Assembly: GCA_021811275.1 (NCBI GenBank)
Contig: JAJZPI010000009.1
Span: 1 to 46,564, forward strand
Length of the DNA stretch: 46,564 nt
Direction of reading: 5' to 3'
From: Deltaproteobacteria bacterium
Lineage (GTDB): Bacteria; Desulfobacterota; Desulfarculia; Desulfarculales; Desulfarculaceae
The stretch's first letter is position 1, and each line of letters opens with the position of its first letter. Made by a program: the position numbers and the translations under genes. This document shows positions 1 to 6,756 of the stretch, in pieces. The notes beneath the pieces are model-generated. The model did not search any database and was not told where the DNA came from. It saw only the letters and a program-made list of their open reading frames with translations.

Positions 1-820
1 AGCGGGCCCCCACCAAAGCCAGGATTCCGCGTAGCACCTCGAGGTTGGTTCGTTCGGAGTTGCCGCCGATATTGTAGACCTCCCCCGGCCGGCCTCGGCG
101 CAGAACCAGGTCCATGGCCCGGCAGTGGTCGAGAACGTAGAGCCAGTCGCGCACGTAGAGGCCATCGCCGTAGACCGGCAGTTCGCGGCCGGCCAGGGCG
201 TTCAAGATCATCAGTGGGATGAACTTCTCGGGGAACTGGAAGGGGCCATAATTGTTGGAGCAGCGGGTGACCATGACCGGCAGACCGTGGGTATGGTGAA
301 AGGCCCGCGCCAGATGGTCGGCCCCGGCCTTGCTGGCGCTGTAGGGGCTCTTAGGCTGCAAGGGCCAGTCCTCGCGGAAGCCGCGGCCGTCGTCGATATC
401 GAGCGCGCCGTAGACCTCATCGGTGGACACGTGCACGAAACGACGCCCGTCCGTCTCGCCACCCCCCGCTCCCCAAGCCAGGCGTGCGGCTTGCAGCAGG
501 GTCTGAGTGCCCAGCACGTTGGTGCGCACGAACTCGGCCGCGTCCTCGATGGACCTGTCAACGTGGCTCTCGGCGGCGAAGTGCGTCACCGCCTCGGCCT
601 CGGCCACCAGACCCAGGGCCAGCTGGCCGTCGCAAATGTCGCCATGCACGAAGCGGTAGCGGTCCCGGTAGTCGGCCTCGACATCGGCTAGGTTCTCCGG
701 GTTGCCGGCGTAGGTCAAGAGGTCGAGGTTGACCACCTCGTCGGCAGGGTGCTCGGCCAGCAGGTGACGAATGAAATTCGACCCGATGAAACCGCAGCCA
801 CCGGTGACTAGTACGCGCAA
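1..820 (-). CDS. rfbB: dTDP-glucose 4,6-dehydratase, 3' end cut by window edge
   Basis: RmlB/RfbB converts dTDP-glucose to dTDP-4-keto-6-deoxyglucose in the cytoplasm, the second step towards dTDP-rhamnose and related surface-polysaccharide sugars. The 273 visible codons begin with the NAD-binding TGGCGFIGSNF loop. Further on are STDEVYG, which supplies the catalytic Thr-Asp-Glu, and YSASK, the YxxxK of short-chain dehydrogenases, followed by SNNYGPFQFPEKFIPL, which is typical of RmlB. The family is about 330-360 residues long, so roughly 60-80 C-terminal residues lie outside the window. I chose the TTG at 820 because AGGAG lies seven bases upstream and the Rossmann strand starts immediately after it. 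No other dTDP-sugar gene is visible, so the rest of a pathway operon would have to lie to the left. Confidence 0.93.
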   Translation of the reverse strand, partial: MRVLVTGGCGFIGSNFIRHLLAEHPADEVVNLDLLTYAGNPENLADVEADYRDRYRFVHGDICDGQLALGLVAEAEAVTHFAAESHVDRSIEDAAEFVRTNVLGTQTLLQAARLAWGAGGGETDGRRFVHVSTDEVYGALDIDDGRGFREDWPLQPKSPYSASKAGADHLARAFHHTHGLPVMVTRCSNNYGPFQFPEKFIPLMILNALAGRELPVYGDGLYVRDWLYVLDHCRAMDLVLRRGRPGEVYNIGGNSERTNLEVLRGILALVGAR

Positions 821-867
821 GTACCGCTCCTGTCGAAAAAATGGAAGATCGCCTGGGTTAAAGGTGC

Positions 868-896
868 ATTATGGACAAGGCCCAGGGGCAAGTCAA
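868..896 (-). promoter_or_regulatory. Sigma70-like promoter upstream of rfbB
   Basis: On the minus strand, TTGACT (-35) is separated by 17 bases from CATAAT (-10). It would start transcription about 40 bases before the TTG codon of rfbB. This is a match by eye to the consensus and has no experimental support. Confidence 0.5.
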
Positions 897-962
897 GGCC
901 CGGCGGCCTTGCCGGAGGGCGGCGGCCATGCTACAACGCCTTAGAAACGCCAGGGAATCGCC

Positions 963-1175
963 ATGCCGGAAATTAGCCGCTGCCTCAATCATCCCGAGCG
1001 GGAAGCCGCCCTCAAGTGCGAAAAACACGGCCGCGGCCTGTGCGCCCGCTGCCTGCAGGAAAATCCCCGCTGTTTCGATCCGGAGCTCTATTGCAAGTTC
1101 CGGCCCCAGTGCCTGATTCACTTCCAGGAAAAGGAGCTGCGCCGCCAGGCCGCCCGAGCGGGCCAAGCGGGGTAA
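963..1175 (+). CDS. Small cysteine-rich putative zinc-binding protein
   Basis: This 70-residue soluble protein has seven cysteines and three histidines. They are arranged as C-x-NH near residue 7, C-x2-KH near residue 19, C-x2-C near residues 27-30, then single Cys residues in the PRC, LYCKF and QCLIHF segments. The first half resembles a B-box or treble-clef zinc finger, and the C-terminus is a short charged helix. No catalytic motif is visible. The start has a weak AGGGA seven bases upstream. It lies 20 bases before the first cupin gene on the same strand, so the two are probably co-transcribed. I do not know its function; metal binding or a protein-protein adaptor role is the most that can be inferred. 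Confidence 0.7.
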   Translation: MPEISRCLNHPEREAALKCEKHGRGLCARCLQENPRCFDPELYCKFRPQCLIHFQEKELRRQAARAGQAG

Positions 1176-1195
1176 CTACCAAGGAGCATCCTGAC

Positions 1196-1534
1196 ATGAG
1201 TCAGCGAACGCCTTACGCCGACTTCATCCGCGCCCTGCCCCAGGCCAACCTGCCCATGCCCGGCATCACCGCCTTCCTGCTGGCCGCTCCCCAGGGCCAG
1301 GCGGTCTTCTTCGAGCTGCCGGCGGGAACCTCGGTGCCTCCCCACAGCCACGGCGCCCAATGGGGCATCGTGGTCCGGGGAGCGATAGACCTGACCATCG
1401 CCGGAGAGACGCGCACCTGCCGCGCCGGCGACAGCTATTTTATCGGCGAGGGCGTGGAGCACAGCGCCACTCTCAAGGAGCCCTGCTGGGCCATCGACAT
1501 CTTCGCCGACCCCAAACGCTACCAGCCCAAATAA
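1196..1534 (+). CDS. Single-domain cupin protein, first of a tandem pair
   Basis: This 112-residue protein is one small cupin barrel. The metal-binding motif is PPHSHGAQWGIVVRG, giving two His and a Gln (rather than the usual Glu), with a last His in EGVEHSATL. A single metal ion, possibly Fe, Mn or Zn, is therefore likely. The ATG at 1196 is preceded by AAGGAG at a normal distance. An in-frame extension to 1016 overlaps the preceding gene and has no family support. The next gene is a clear paralogue, about 55-60 percent identical by eye, 10 bases downstream. Small cupins of this kind include isomerases, dioxygenases and sensors, so no substrate can be assigned. Confidence 0.85.
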   Translation: MSQRTPYADFIRALPQANLPMPGITAFLLAAPQGQAVFFELPAGTSVPPHSHGAQWGIVVRGAIDLTIAGETRTCRAGDSYFIGEGVEHSATLKEPCWAIDIFADPKRYQPK

Positions 1535-1544
1535 GGAGTCCGCC

Positions 1545-1886
1545 ATGAGCAAGGACGTCGCCTACGCCGACTTCATCCGCGCCCTACCCCAGGCCGACAT
1601 TCCCATGCCGGGGGTTACGGGGCACCTACTGGCCGCGCCCCAGGCTCAGGCCCTTTTCTTCGAGATTCCCGCCGGAAAGACCGTGCCTCCCCACAGCCAC
1701 GGCGCTCAGTGGGGGGTGGTGGTGGAGGGCGAGTTCGAGTTCACCATCGACGGCGCGCCCAGGGTCTACAAGCGGGGGGACTCCTACTTCGTGCCCGCCG
1801 GGGCCGTGCACAGCGCTGTCTTCAAGACTGATTGCCTGATCATTGAGGTCTTCGCCGACGCCGACCGATACCAGGCCCGTGGTTGA
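1545..1886 (+). CDS. Single-domain cupin protein, second of a tandem pair
   Basis: This 113-residue cupin shares the opening YADFIRALPQA and the ligand segment PPHSHGAQWG with the upstream gene. The last ligand His is in AGAVHSAVF. Both copies keep every ligand, so neither looks like a decaying duplicate. The central strands differ: EFEFTIDGAPRVYKRGD here, against a more hydrophobic version in the first copy. This suggests different ligands or a heteromeric pair. GGAG lies close upstream of the ATG. The stop overlaps the likely GTG start of the methyltransferase by eight bases, which implies co-translation. Confidence 0.85.
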   Translation: MSKDVAYADFIRALPQADIPMPGVTGHLLAAPQAQALFFEIPAGKTVPPHSHGAQWGVVVEGEFEFTIDGAPRVYKRGDSYFVPAGAVHSAVFKTDCLIIEVFADADRYQARG

Positions 1887-2451
1887 GCCCTGGCTCGCTG
1901 GCGACCCCGACGCCCTCTACATGGCCGCGCCGTTCAAGGCGGCGCTGGCCCTCTCCCGCCTGATACCGCGCGGCCGGGTGCTGGAGCTTTGCTGCGGAGT
2001 GGGCGGCCTGACCCGGGGCCTGGCCGCCGGGCATCCGGTGCTGGCCGTGGACCGGGACCCCTCGAGGCTGGTCCAGACCGCGGCCAACCTTGGCGGAGCG
2101 GGGATCGAGGCGCGGGTGGATCTGATCTGCTGCGACTTGACCCGGCCCTCTCTGCGTCCGGGCGGGGCCTGGGCCGCCTGCGTGCTGGACCCCGACTGGT
2201 CGCCGCCGGGCCAGCCGCCCCGGGCCTGGGCTTCGAGCCTAGAAAAGATGCGGCCCCCGGCAGGGACCCTGGCCCGCTGGGCGCGGGGCTTCAGCCCCCG
2301 CCTGGCCCTGCGCCTGCCGCCGGAGACGGATCTCGCTCCCCTGGCTGGGCTGGGCCCGGTCCAGGCTTGGCCTATGCTCAAGCACGGGCGCGAGGCCTTT
2401 TGTTTTGCCCTGGTCGGAGATTGGCCGGAAAGCGAGGCGGTGGAGCTTTAG
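1879..2451 (+). CDS. Class I SAM-dependent methyltransferase
   Basis: The sequence shows SAM motif I as VLELCCGVGGLTRGLA, an acidic strand-2 end as LAVDRDPSRL, and a motif IV region as VLDPDWSPPG. The DPDW-P stretch recalls the (D/S/N)PPW motif of N-methyltransferases such as the TGS1-like group, but with Asp in place of the first Pro. The substrate is unknown. The GTG at 1879 is preferred because it overlaps the cupin stop by eight bases; a TTG at 1843 in the same frame would overlap the cupin by 44 bases and adds only low-complexity residues. The product is about 190 residues. It converges on the response regulator gene with a four-base overlap of stop codons. Confidence 0.8.
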   Translation: MVEPWLAGDPDALYMAAPFKAALALSRLIPRGRVLELCCGVGGLTRGLAAGHPVLAVDRDPSRLVQTAANLGGAGIEARVDLICCDLTRPSLRPGGAWAACVLDPDWSPPGQPPRAWASSLEKMRPPAGTLARWARGFSPRLALRLPPETDLAPLAGLGPVQAWPMLKHGREAFCFALVGDWPESEAVEL

Positions 2452-2837
2452 CTCACCTGGCCTTGCCGGCCCTCGATTTTTTCGAATGCCGCCAGGGCCA
2501 CGTTGTGCAGCAGGTGAAGATCCACCGGCTTGGTGAAGTAGTCGTCGAAGCCCACCTCCTCGGCGGCCTGGGTGGTGAAAAGCTTGTGATAGCCGGTCAG
2601 CGCGTAAATACGGCTCTGGGGCTGGCTGGAGCGCACCCGGCGGCAAAGCTCCAGGCCGTTCATGCCCGGCAGGTTGAGGTCAAAAAACATCACGGGTATG
2701 GCCTGTTCATTCACAATCTCGAGCGCATCCTCGGCGCTGGCGGCGGTGGCCACCTGGAAGCCGAATCCCTCGAAGAAATCCCGCAGGATGTAACGCAGGT
2801 CCTCCTCATCGTCAACCACCAGGATTTTTCGGCTCAT
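2448..2837 (-). CDS. Single-domain response regulator (CheY-like receiver)
   Basis: The protein is a stand-alone receiver domain of about 129 residues. It begins KILVVDDEEDLR (acidic pocket), has the phospho-acceptor Asp in FFDLNLPGMNGLELC, the switch Thr in ALTGY, and the conserved Lys in FTKPVD. It has no output domain, so it must act by docking to a partner. The ATG at 2837 has AGGGAG nine bases upstream; the ATG at 2846 abuts that ribosome site and is less likely. No histidine kinase is adjacent. A second stand-alone receiver is present at 24423-24800. Confidence 0.92.
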   Translation of the reverse strand: MSRKILVVDDEEDLRYILRDFFEGFGFQVATAASAEDALEIVNEQAIPVMFFDLNLPGMNGLELCRRVRSSQPQSRIYALTGYHKLFTTQAAEEVGFDDYFTKPVDLHLLHNVALAAFEKIEGRQGQVS

Positions 2838-3027
2838 GGGGGTCATCTCCCTAACTTCGTTCTCTTATGAGCCTACGCCGCAGCGGTCCCAATTGCAAGA
2901 CGGGCCGACCCCCACTCTTCTGATAAGCCCTGGCCCTGGCCGCCTGACCTGGGGTATGCTGGGCCCGTTTGATACCAATAAGCGTTCAGAGGGATAACTT
3001 AGAACGCTTATTGGTATGCGGGCCGAA

Positions 3028-3097
3028 GCTCACCCCAGCCAACAAGTTGGCCGGGGACCCCGGCTCACCCCAGCCAACAATTTGGCCGGGGACCCCG
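3028..3097 (+). repeat. 35-bp tandem duplication inside repeat copy A
   Basis: Two head-to-tail units of 35 bases (3028-3062 and 3063-3097) differ at about one position. Each contains a hairpin with arms CCCCAGCCAAC and its near-complement ending CCGGGG, followed by GACCCC. Copy B of the element has only one unit, so this is a local expansion in copy A. Confidence 0.85.
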
Positions 3098-3166
3098 GGG
3101 ATGGCCCGCCGGATGCGCAAGCATCCGGGAGGTAGGGCAAAACCGCGCTTTGGCCCGACCGACAAA

Positions 3167-3194
3167 CATGCAAAGCCATGCATGGCTTTGCATG
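3167..3194. repeat. Perfect 28-bp palindrome in repeat copy A
   Basis: The half-sites CATGCAAAGCCATG and CATGGCTTTGCATG are exact reverse complements with no spacer. In copy B the equivalent site is a 9-bp stem CAAAGCCAT / ATGGCTTTG with a two-base loop. It could be a hairpin end of an RNA or a protein-binding site. Confidence 0.85.
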
Positions 3195-3246
3195 CAACTT
3201 GGTATTGGTATGAAAGATGGCCAGCGGCCGGGAGGGCTTGTCCGGC

Positions 3247-3846
3247 ATGAAAATCATCCCTGACCGCAGCGTGACTCCGGTCTTGGTCCTGTCCCTAATC
3301 GTTGGTTGGTTGATCTGCCCGGGGCCGGCCGCCGCCGCTCCGCCGCCGCGGCCCGCCCAACAAGGATGGTCCGGCAAGGTCACGGCGGTTCCCGAAGCCG
3401 CCGCCTTGGAGGTTTCCCACGACGGCCGCAGCGAGAGCTTGCGCCTGGCCGGGGTGGCCCCGCCGGAAAAGAACCAGCCCTGGGGACGCCAGGCTCAGGA
3501 GTTCGTGGAGACGGCCGCCCTGGGCCAGTGCGTGACCGTTGAACCCCAGGGCCAGGATCACAAGCAGCGTCACCTGGCCCACATCATACTACCCGACGGC
3601 CGCGACCTGGGGGCGGAGATGATCAAGGACGGCCTGGCCTGGCACTACCGCCGCTGGTCCAAGAACCCGCTCCTGGGAGACCTGGAAAAGGACGCCCGCG
3701 ACGAAAAAAGGGGTCTGTGGTCAGACCCCGATCCGGTCGCACCCTGGGACTGGCGATCCCCGAGCAGCGGCAACTCACCGTCCAAGCGTAAGCGGCACCA
3801 AACTCGGGCGGCCTCGCGGCCCCTCATCCCTCCAAGCGCGCCTTGA
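3247..3846 (+). CDS. Secreted thermonuclease-fold protein, probably catalytically inactive
   Basis: The protein of 199 residues has a signal peptide (basic start, hydrophobic VLVLSLIVGWLIC, then PAAAA), a central SNase-like domain, and a basic, low-complexity C-terminal tail. Family landmarks are the RLAGV-PPE strand, the QRHLAHI region (equivalent to the Arg of GRxLAYI), and the ending DEKRGLWSDP. The DGDT motif that carries the first calcium Asp reads PEAAAL, and the GIDAPE motif reads GVAPPE. Both metal-ligand Asp residues (D21 and D40 in staphylococcal nuclease) therefore appear to be Ala. Both catalytic Arg positions are retained. The ATG at 3247 has GGGAGG eleven bases upstream; an ATG at 3217 would lengthen the basic start. 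The 3' end overlaps hisD convergently by 23 bases. Confidence 0.75.
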   Translation: MKIIPDRSVTPVLVLSLIVGWLICPGPAAAAPPPRPAQQGWSGKVTAVPEAAALEVSHDGRSESLRLAGVAPPEKNQPWGRQAQEFVETAALGQCVTVEPQGQDHKQRHLAHIILPDGRDLGAEMIKDGLAWHYRRWSKNPLLGDLEKDARDEKRGLWSDPDPVAPWDWRSPSSGNSPSKRKRHQTRAASRPLIPPSAP

Positions 3847-5116
3847 CCGCCAAGGCGTGCACGGGCAGGCCCTCAGCCTCGGCCAAAGTGGTCACGGTCG
3901 GCGCCAGCGACATGAGCCCCTCGCGCGAAAGGTATTGGAAAGTGGGCTTCTTGATGAAGTCGTCCACCGATAGCCCGCTGAAGGCCCGCGCGCCCCGGGC
4001 CGTGGGCAGCACGTGGTTGGTGCCGCTGGCGTAATCGCCCACCGGCACCGGGGCCCAGGGGCCCAGGAAGATGGAGCCGGCGTGGCGGATGGAGTTGAGG
4101 ACCAGCATGGGCTCGGCGGTCACCACCTGCAGGTGCTCAGGGGCGTACTCGTTGCTGAAGGCCACGGCCTGGGCCAGATCGTCGGCCACCAGGACCGCGC
4201 AGTAGCGCTCGGCTTGGTCCATGATCTCCCTGCGGGGGAGGGAGGGATAGACCGACTCGATCTCCCGGCAGACCGCCTCGGCGATCTCCGGGGAATCAGT
4301 CAGCAGCACCGCCGCCGAATCGGGGTCGTGCTCCACCTGGGAGAGGAAGTCCAGGGCCAGCCAACGGGGGTTGGCCGTGGCGTCGGCCAGGATCAGGGCC
4401 TCGGAAGGCCCGGCGGGGGAGTCGATGTCCACCTGCCCGAAGACGAGAAGCTTGGCCGCGGTGACGTACTTGTTGCCCGGCCCCACGATCTTGGCCACCC
4501 GGGGCACGACCGGGGTGCCGTAGGCCAGGGAACCCACCGCCCAGGGTCCGCCCAGCTTGTATATCTCCTTGACCCCGGCGATGTCGCAGGCGACGAGAGT
4601 GTATGGGCTCACCTTGAGCCCAGGCCCCGCCGGGGTGCAGACCGCCACCCGCTCCACCCCGGCGGCCAGGGCCGGCAGCACGGTCATGAGCACGGTGGAG
4701 GGATAGGCCGCCCGGCCGCCGGGCACGTAGCAGCCCACGCTGTCCAAGGGGGTGTGCTTGCGCCCGGCCCAGATGCCCGGAGCCACCTGCATCTGCCATT
4801 GGGGCCGCTCCAGCTGGGCCTGGTGAAAGGTCTTGATGTTGGCGGCGGCCTTTTTCAGGTGCTCCGCGACCTTATCCGGCACTTCGGCGTAGGCGGCCCG
4901 GAACTCCTCGGGCCCAACTTGGAAATCCTCGGCGGTGAGCCCTTCCTTGAGCGGGGAGTGCTCCTCCAGGCTGGGCTGGTCACCGCGCGCCTTGATATCG
5001 TCCAGGATACCGCGCACCCGCTCGAAGACCCCGGACACGTCCGCCAGGGAGCGGCCCAGAATGGCCTGACGGCGCTGGGGGCTCAGTTGGCCTAGTTTCT
5101 CGGGTTTCAGCTGCAT
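3824..5116 (-). CDS. hisD: Histidinol dehydrogenase
   Basis: HisD catalyses the last two steps of histidine synthesis, oxidising L-histidinol to L-histidine with two NAD and a bound zinc. The signature GPGNKYVTAAKLLVFG is followed by VDIDSPAGPSEALI, then the zinc and catalytic region SQVEHDPDS, the EYAPEHLQ motif that holds the catalytic Glu-His pair, and SGTNHVLPT. The length of about 430 residues is normal. I prefer the ATG at 5116 because GGAG lies nine bases upstream; the ATGs at 5125 and 5152 have no suitable ribosome site. No other his gene is nearby. It follows rng by 87 bases on the same strand and may be read from the same transcript. Confidence 0.95.
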   Translation of the reverse strand: MQLKPEKLGQLSPQRRQAILGRSLADVSGVFERVRGILDDIKARGDQPSLEEHSPLKEGLTAEDFQVGPEEFRAAYAEVPDKVAEHLKKAAANIKTFHQAQLERPQWQMQVAPGIWAGRKHTPLDSVGCYVPGGRAAYPSTVLMTVLPALAAGVERVAVCTPAGPGLKVSPYTLVACDIAGVKEIYKLGGPWAVGSLAYGTPVVPRVAKIVGPGNKYVTAAKLLVFGQVDIDSPAGPSEALILADATANPRWLALDFLSQVEHDPDSAAVLLTDSPEIAEAVCREIESVYPSLPRREIMDQAERYCAVLVADDLAQAVAFSNEYAPEHLQVVTAEPMLVLNSIRHAGSIFLGPWAPVPVGDYASGTNHVLPTARGARAFSGLSVDDFIKKPTFQYLSREGLMSLAPTVTTLAEAEGLPVHALAVKARLEG

Positions 5117-5203
5117 GGGGCTCATCTCCGGCCAAGCGGTTGGGTGTTGCATTAATACCAGGGGCGGGGGCGTGGATGCAAGGGGCCGGGGCCGGCGGGG
5201 GCG

Positions 5204-6700
5204 CTAGTTGAGGGCGGATATCTCGAAGTGCTCCCGGTGCAGCTCGCGGTCGGGCAGCACGTGGATGGTCAGGGCCAAAAGCTGCTCCAGCTCTTCCAAG
5301 GCATAGCGCTCCTCCATCAAGAGCACGTCGGCCACCCGGGGGTTGACCCGAAGCGTGACCTCGCGGGCCTGGGAGCCCCGGAGCTCGCGCTCCAGGGTGC
5401 GCAGCACGTCGTAGCAGACCGTGGAGGGTTCCTTGAGCACGCCCACGCCGTCGCAGTAGAAGCAGGCTTCGTTGAGGCTCTCGCCCAGCGACTCGCGCAC
5501 CCGCTTGCGGGTCATCTCCACCAGGCCCAAGGCGCTCATGCCCAGCACGTTGGTCTTGGAGCGGTCGCGGGAGAGCGCCTCCTTCAAGGCGGCAACCACC
5601 CGGGCGCGGTTGGCCTCGCGCTCCATGTCGATGAAGTCGATGACGATCAGCCCGCCTATGTCGCGCAGACGAAGCTGGTAGGCGATCTCCTTGACCGCCT
5701 CCAAGTTGGTCTTGAGGATGGTTTCCTCAAGGTTGTGACCGCCGGTGTAGCGGCCGGTGTTGACATCGACCGCGGTCAGGGCCTCGGTCTTTTCGATGAC
5801 GATGTAGCCCCCGCTTTTCAGCCAGACCTTCTTGCCCAGGGCGCGGGTAAGGTCCGGCTCCACCCCGTAGGCGTCGAATATGGGCTCCCCGCCGTGGTAA
5901 AGCTCCACGCTGGGCAGCAGGCTGGGCATGAAGGCGCTGACGAACTCCACCACCTGGTCGTACTCGGCCTTGCAGTCGATGACCAAGCGGTCCACCTCGC
6001 GGGTGAAAAGGTCGCGCACCGCGCGCAGGCTAACCGAGAGGTCCTGGTGCAGCAGGCTGGGCACGCCGGCCCGCTCCCGGCGGCGGTTGATGGCCCCCCA
6101 GAGCGAGCATAGGAAGTTCATCTCAGCCCGCAGCTTCTCCTCGTCCTGTCCCTCGCTCACCGTGCGGGCGATGAAGCCCGCCCCGGCCGGGCGCATCTCC
6201 TGAAGGATGGCGCGCAGGCGGGAGCGTTCCTTTTCGTCCTCGATGCGGCGGCTGATGCCGACGTGGTTGATGGTGGGCATGAAGACTAGGTTGCGTCCTG
6301 GCAGGGTGATGTGGCTGGTGATGCGCGCGCCCTTGTTGCCCAGGGGCTCCTTGGCCACCTGCACCATCAAGTCCTGGCCCTCGCGCAGGAGGTCTTCGAT
6401 GCGGGGGGCGTTCTCGCCTCGGGGCGGGCGTTGGGGCGGGGTCTCCGCCGGCGTCAGGGCGTAGAGGTCTGGGGCCTCCTGCACGTCGTTGACATAAAGG
6501 AAGGCGGCCTTGGGCAGGCCGATGTCCACGAAGGCGGCCTGCATGCCGGGCAGCACCCGAGCCACCCGGCCGAGGTAGATGTTGCCGGCCAGGGGCCCCT
6601 GCTTGTGGCGCTCCACGTAGACCTCCACGCACTGGCTGTTTTCCACCAGGGCCACCCGGGTCTCGTAGGAGCGGGCATTTATCAACAAGGTGCTGGACAT
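5204..6700 (-). CDS. rng: Ribonuclease G (RNase E/G family)
   Basis: RNase G is a single-strand-specific endoribonuclease that matures the 16S rRNA 5' end and takes part in mRNA decay. The 498-residue protein begins LLINARSYETRVALVE, has an S1 RNA-binding domain over roughly residues 35-130 (GNIYLGRVARVLPGMQAAFVDIG), then the DNase I-like catalytic core. The metal-binding Asp residues are in LTAVDVNTGRYTGG and GGLIVIDFIDM. A CFYCDGVG zinc-link motif follows near residue 415, and the small domain closes the chain. It lacks the long C-terminal scaffold of RNase E. No clear ribosome site precedes the ATG, but the start fits the family. It lies 56 bases after the radical SAM gene. Confidence 0.95.
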   Translation of the reverse strand: MSSTLLINARSYETRVALVENSQCVEVYVERHKQGPLAGNIYLGRVARVLPGMQAAFVDIGLPKAAFLYVNDVQEAPDLYALTPAETPPQRPPRGENAPRIEDLLREGQDLMVQVAKEPLGNKGARITSHITLPGRNLVFMPTINHVGISRRIEDEKERSRLRAILQEMRPAGAGFIARTVSEGQDEEKLRAEMNFLCSLWGAINRRRERAGVPSLLHQDLSVSLRAVRDLFTREVDRLVIDCKAEYDQVVEFVSAFMPSLLPSVELYHGGEPIFDAYGVEPDLTRALGKKVWLKSGGYIVIEKTEALTAVDVNTGRYTGGHNLEETILKTNLEAVKEIAYQLRLRDIGGLIVIDFIDMEREANRARVVAALKEALSRDRSKTNVLGMSALGLVEMTRKRVRESLGESLNEACFYCDGVGVLKEPSTVCYDVLRTLERELRGSQAREVTLRVNPRVADVLLMEERYALEELEQLLALTIHVLPDRELHREHFEISALN

Positions 6701-6756
6701 TATAGCAATATATCAGATTGGTCAAGCTTGTCACCCCGCCAGCGCGGAAGCGCACT

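Larger units (their letters stand above)
2969..3216 (+). repeat. Structured intergenic repeat, copy A
   Basis: A non-coding block of about 248 bases made almost entirely of inverted repeats. In order: a 16-bp stem at 2972-2987 with 3002-3017; two adjacent copies of a CCCCAGCCAAC hairpin (3028-3097); a stem CCGGATGC-GCAA-GCATCCGG at 3109-3128; a weaker GGGCAAA stem at 3135-3155; and a perfect 28-bp palindrome at 3167-3194. It ends CAACTTGGTATTGGTATG, which repeats the 5' terminal TACCAAT in inverse. Copy B at 24126-24334 has the same elements in the same order on the opposite strand. No open reading frame in it looks real. It may be a MITE or REP-like mobile repeat, or a family of structured RNAs. 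It fills the gap between the response regulator and the nuclease-fold gene. Confidence 0.85.

Noticed and set aside
1016-1195. Extension of the first cupin to 1016
   Set aside because: It overlaps the small Cys-rich gene, is Pro/Arg-rich, and the ATG at 1196 has a strong ribosome site.
3028-3097. Two 35-bp direct repeats considered as a CRISPR remnant
   Set aside because: The units are directly adjacent with no spacer, are themselves hairpins, and no cas gene is present.
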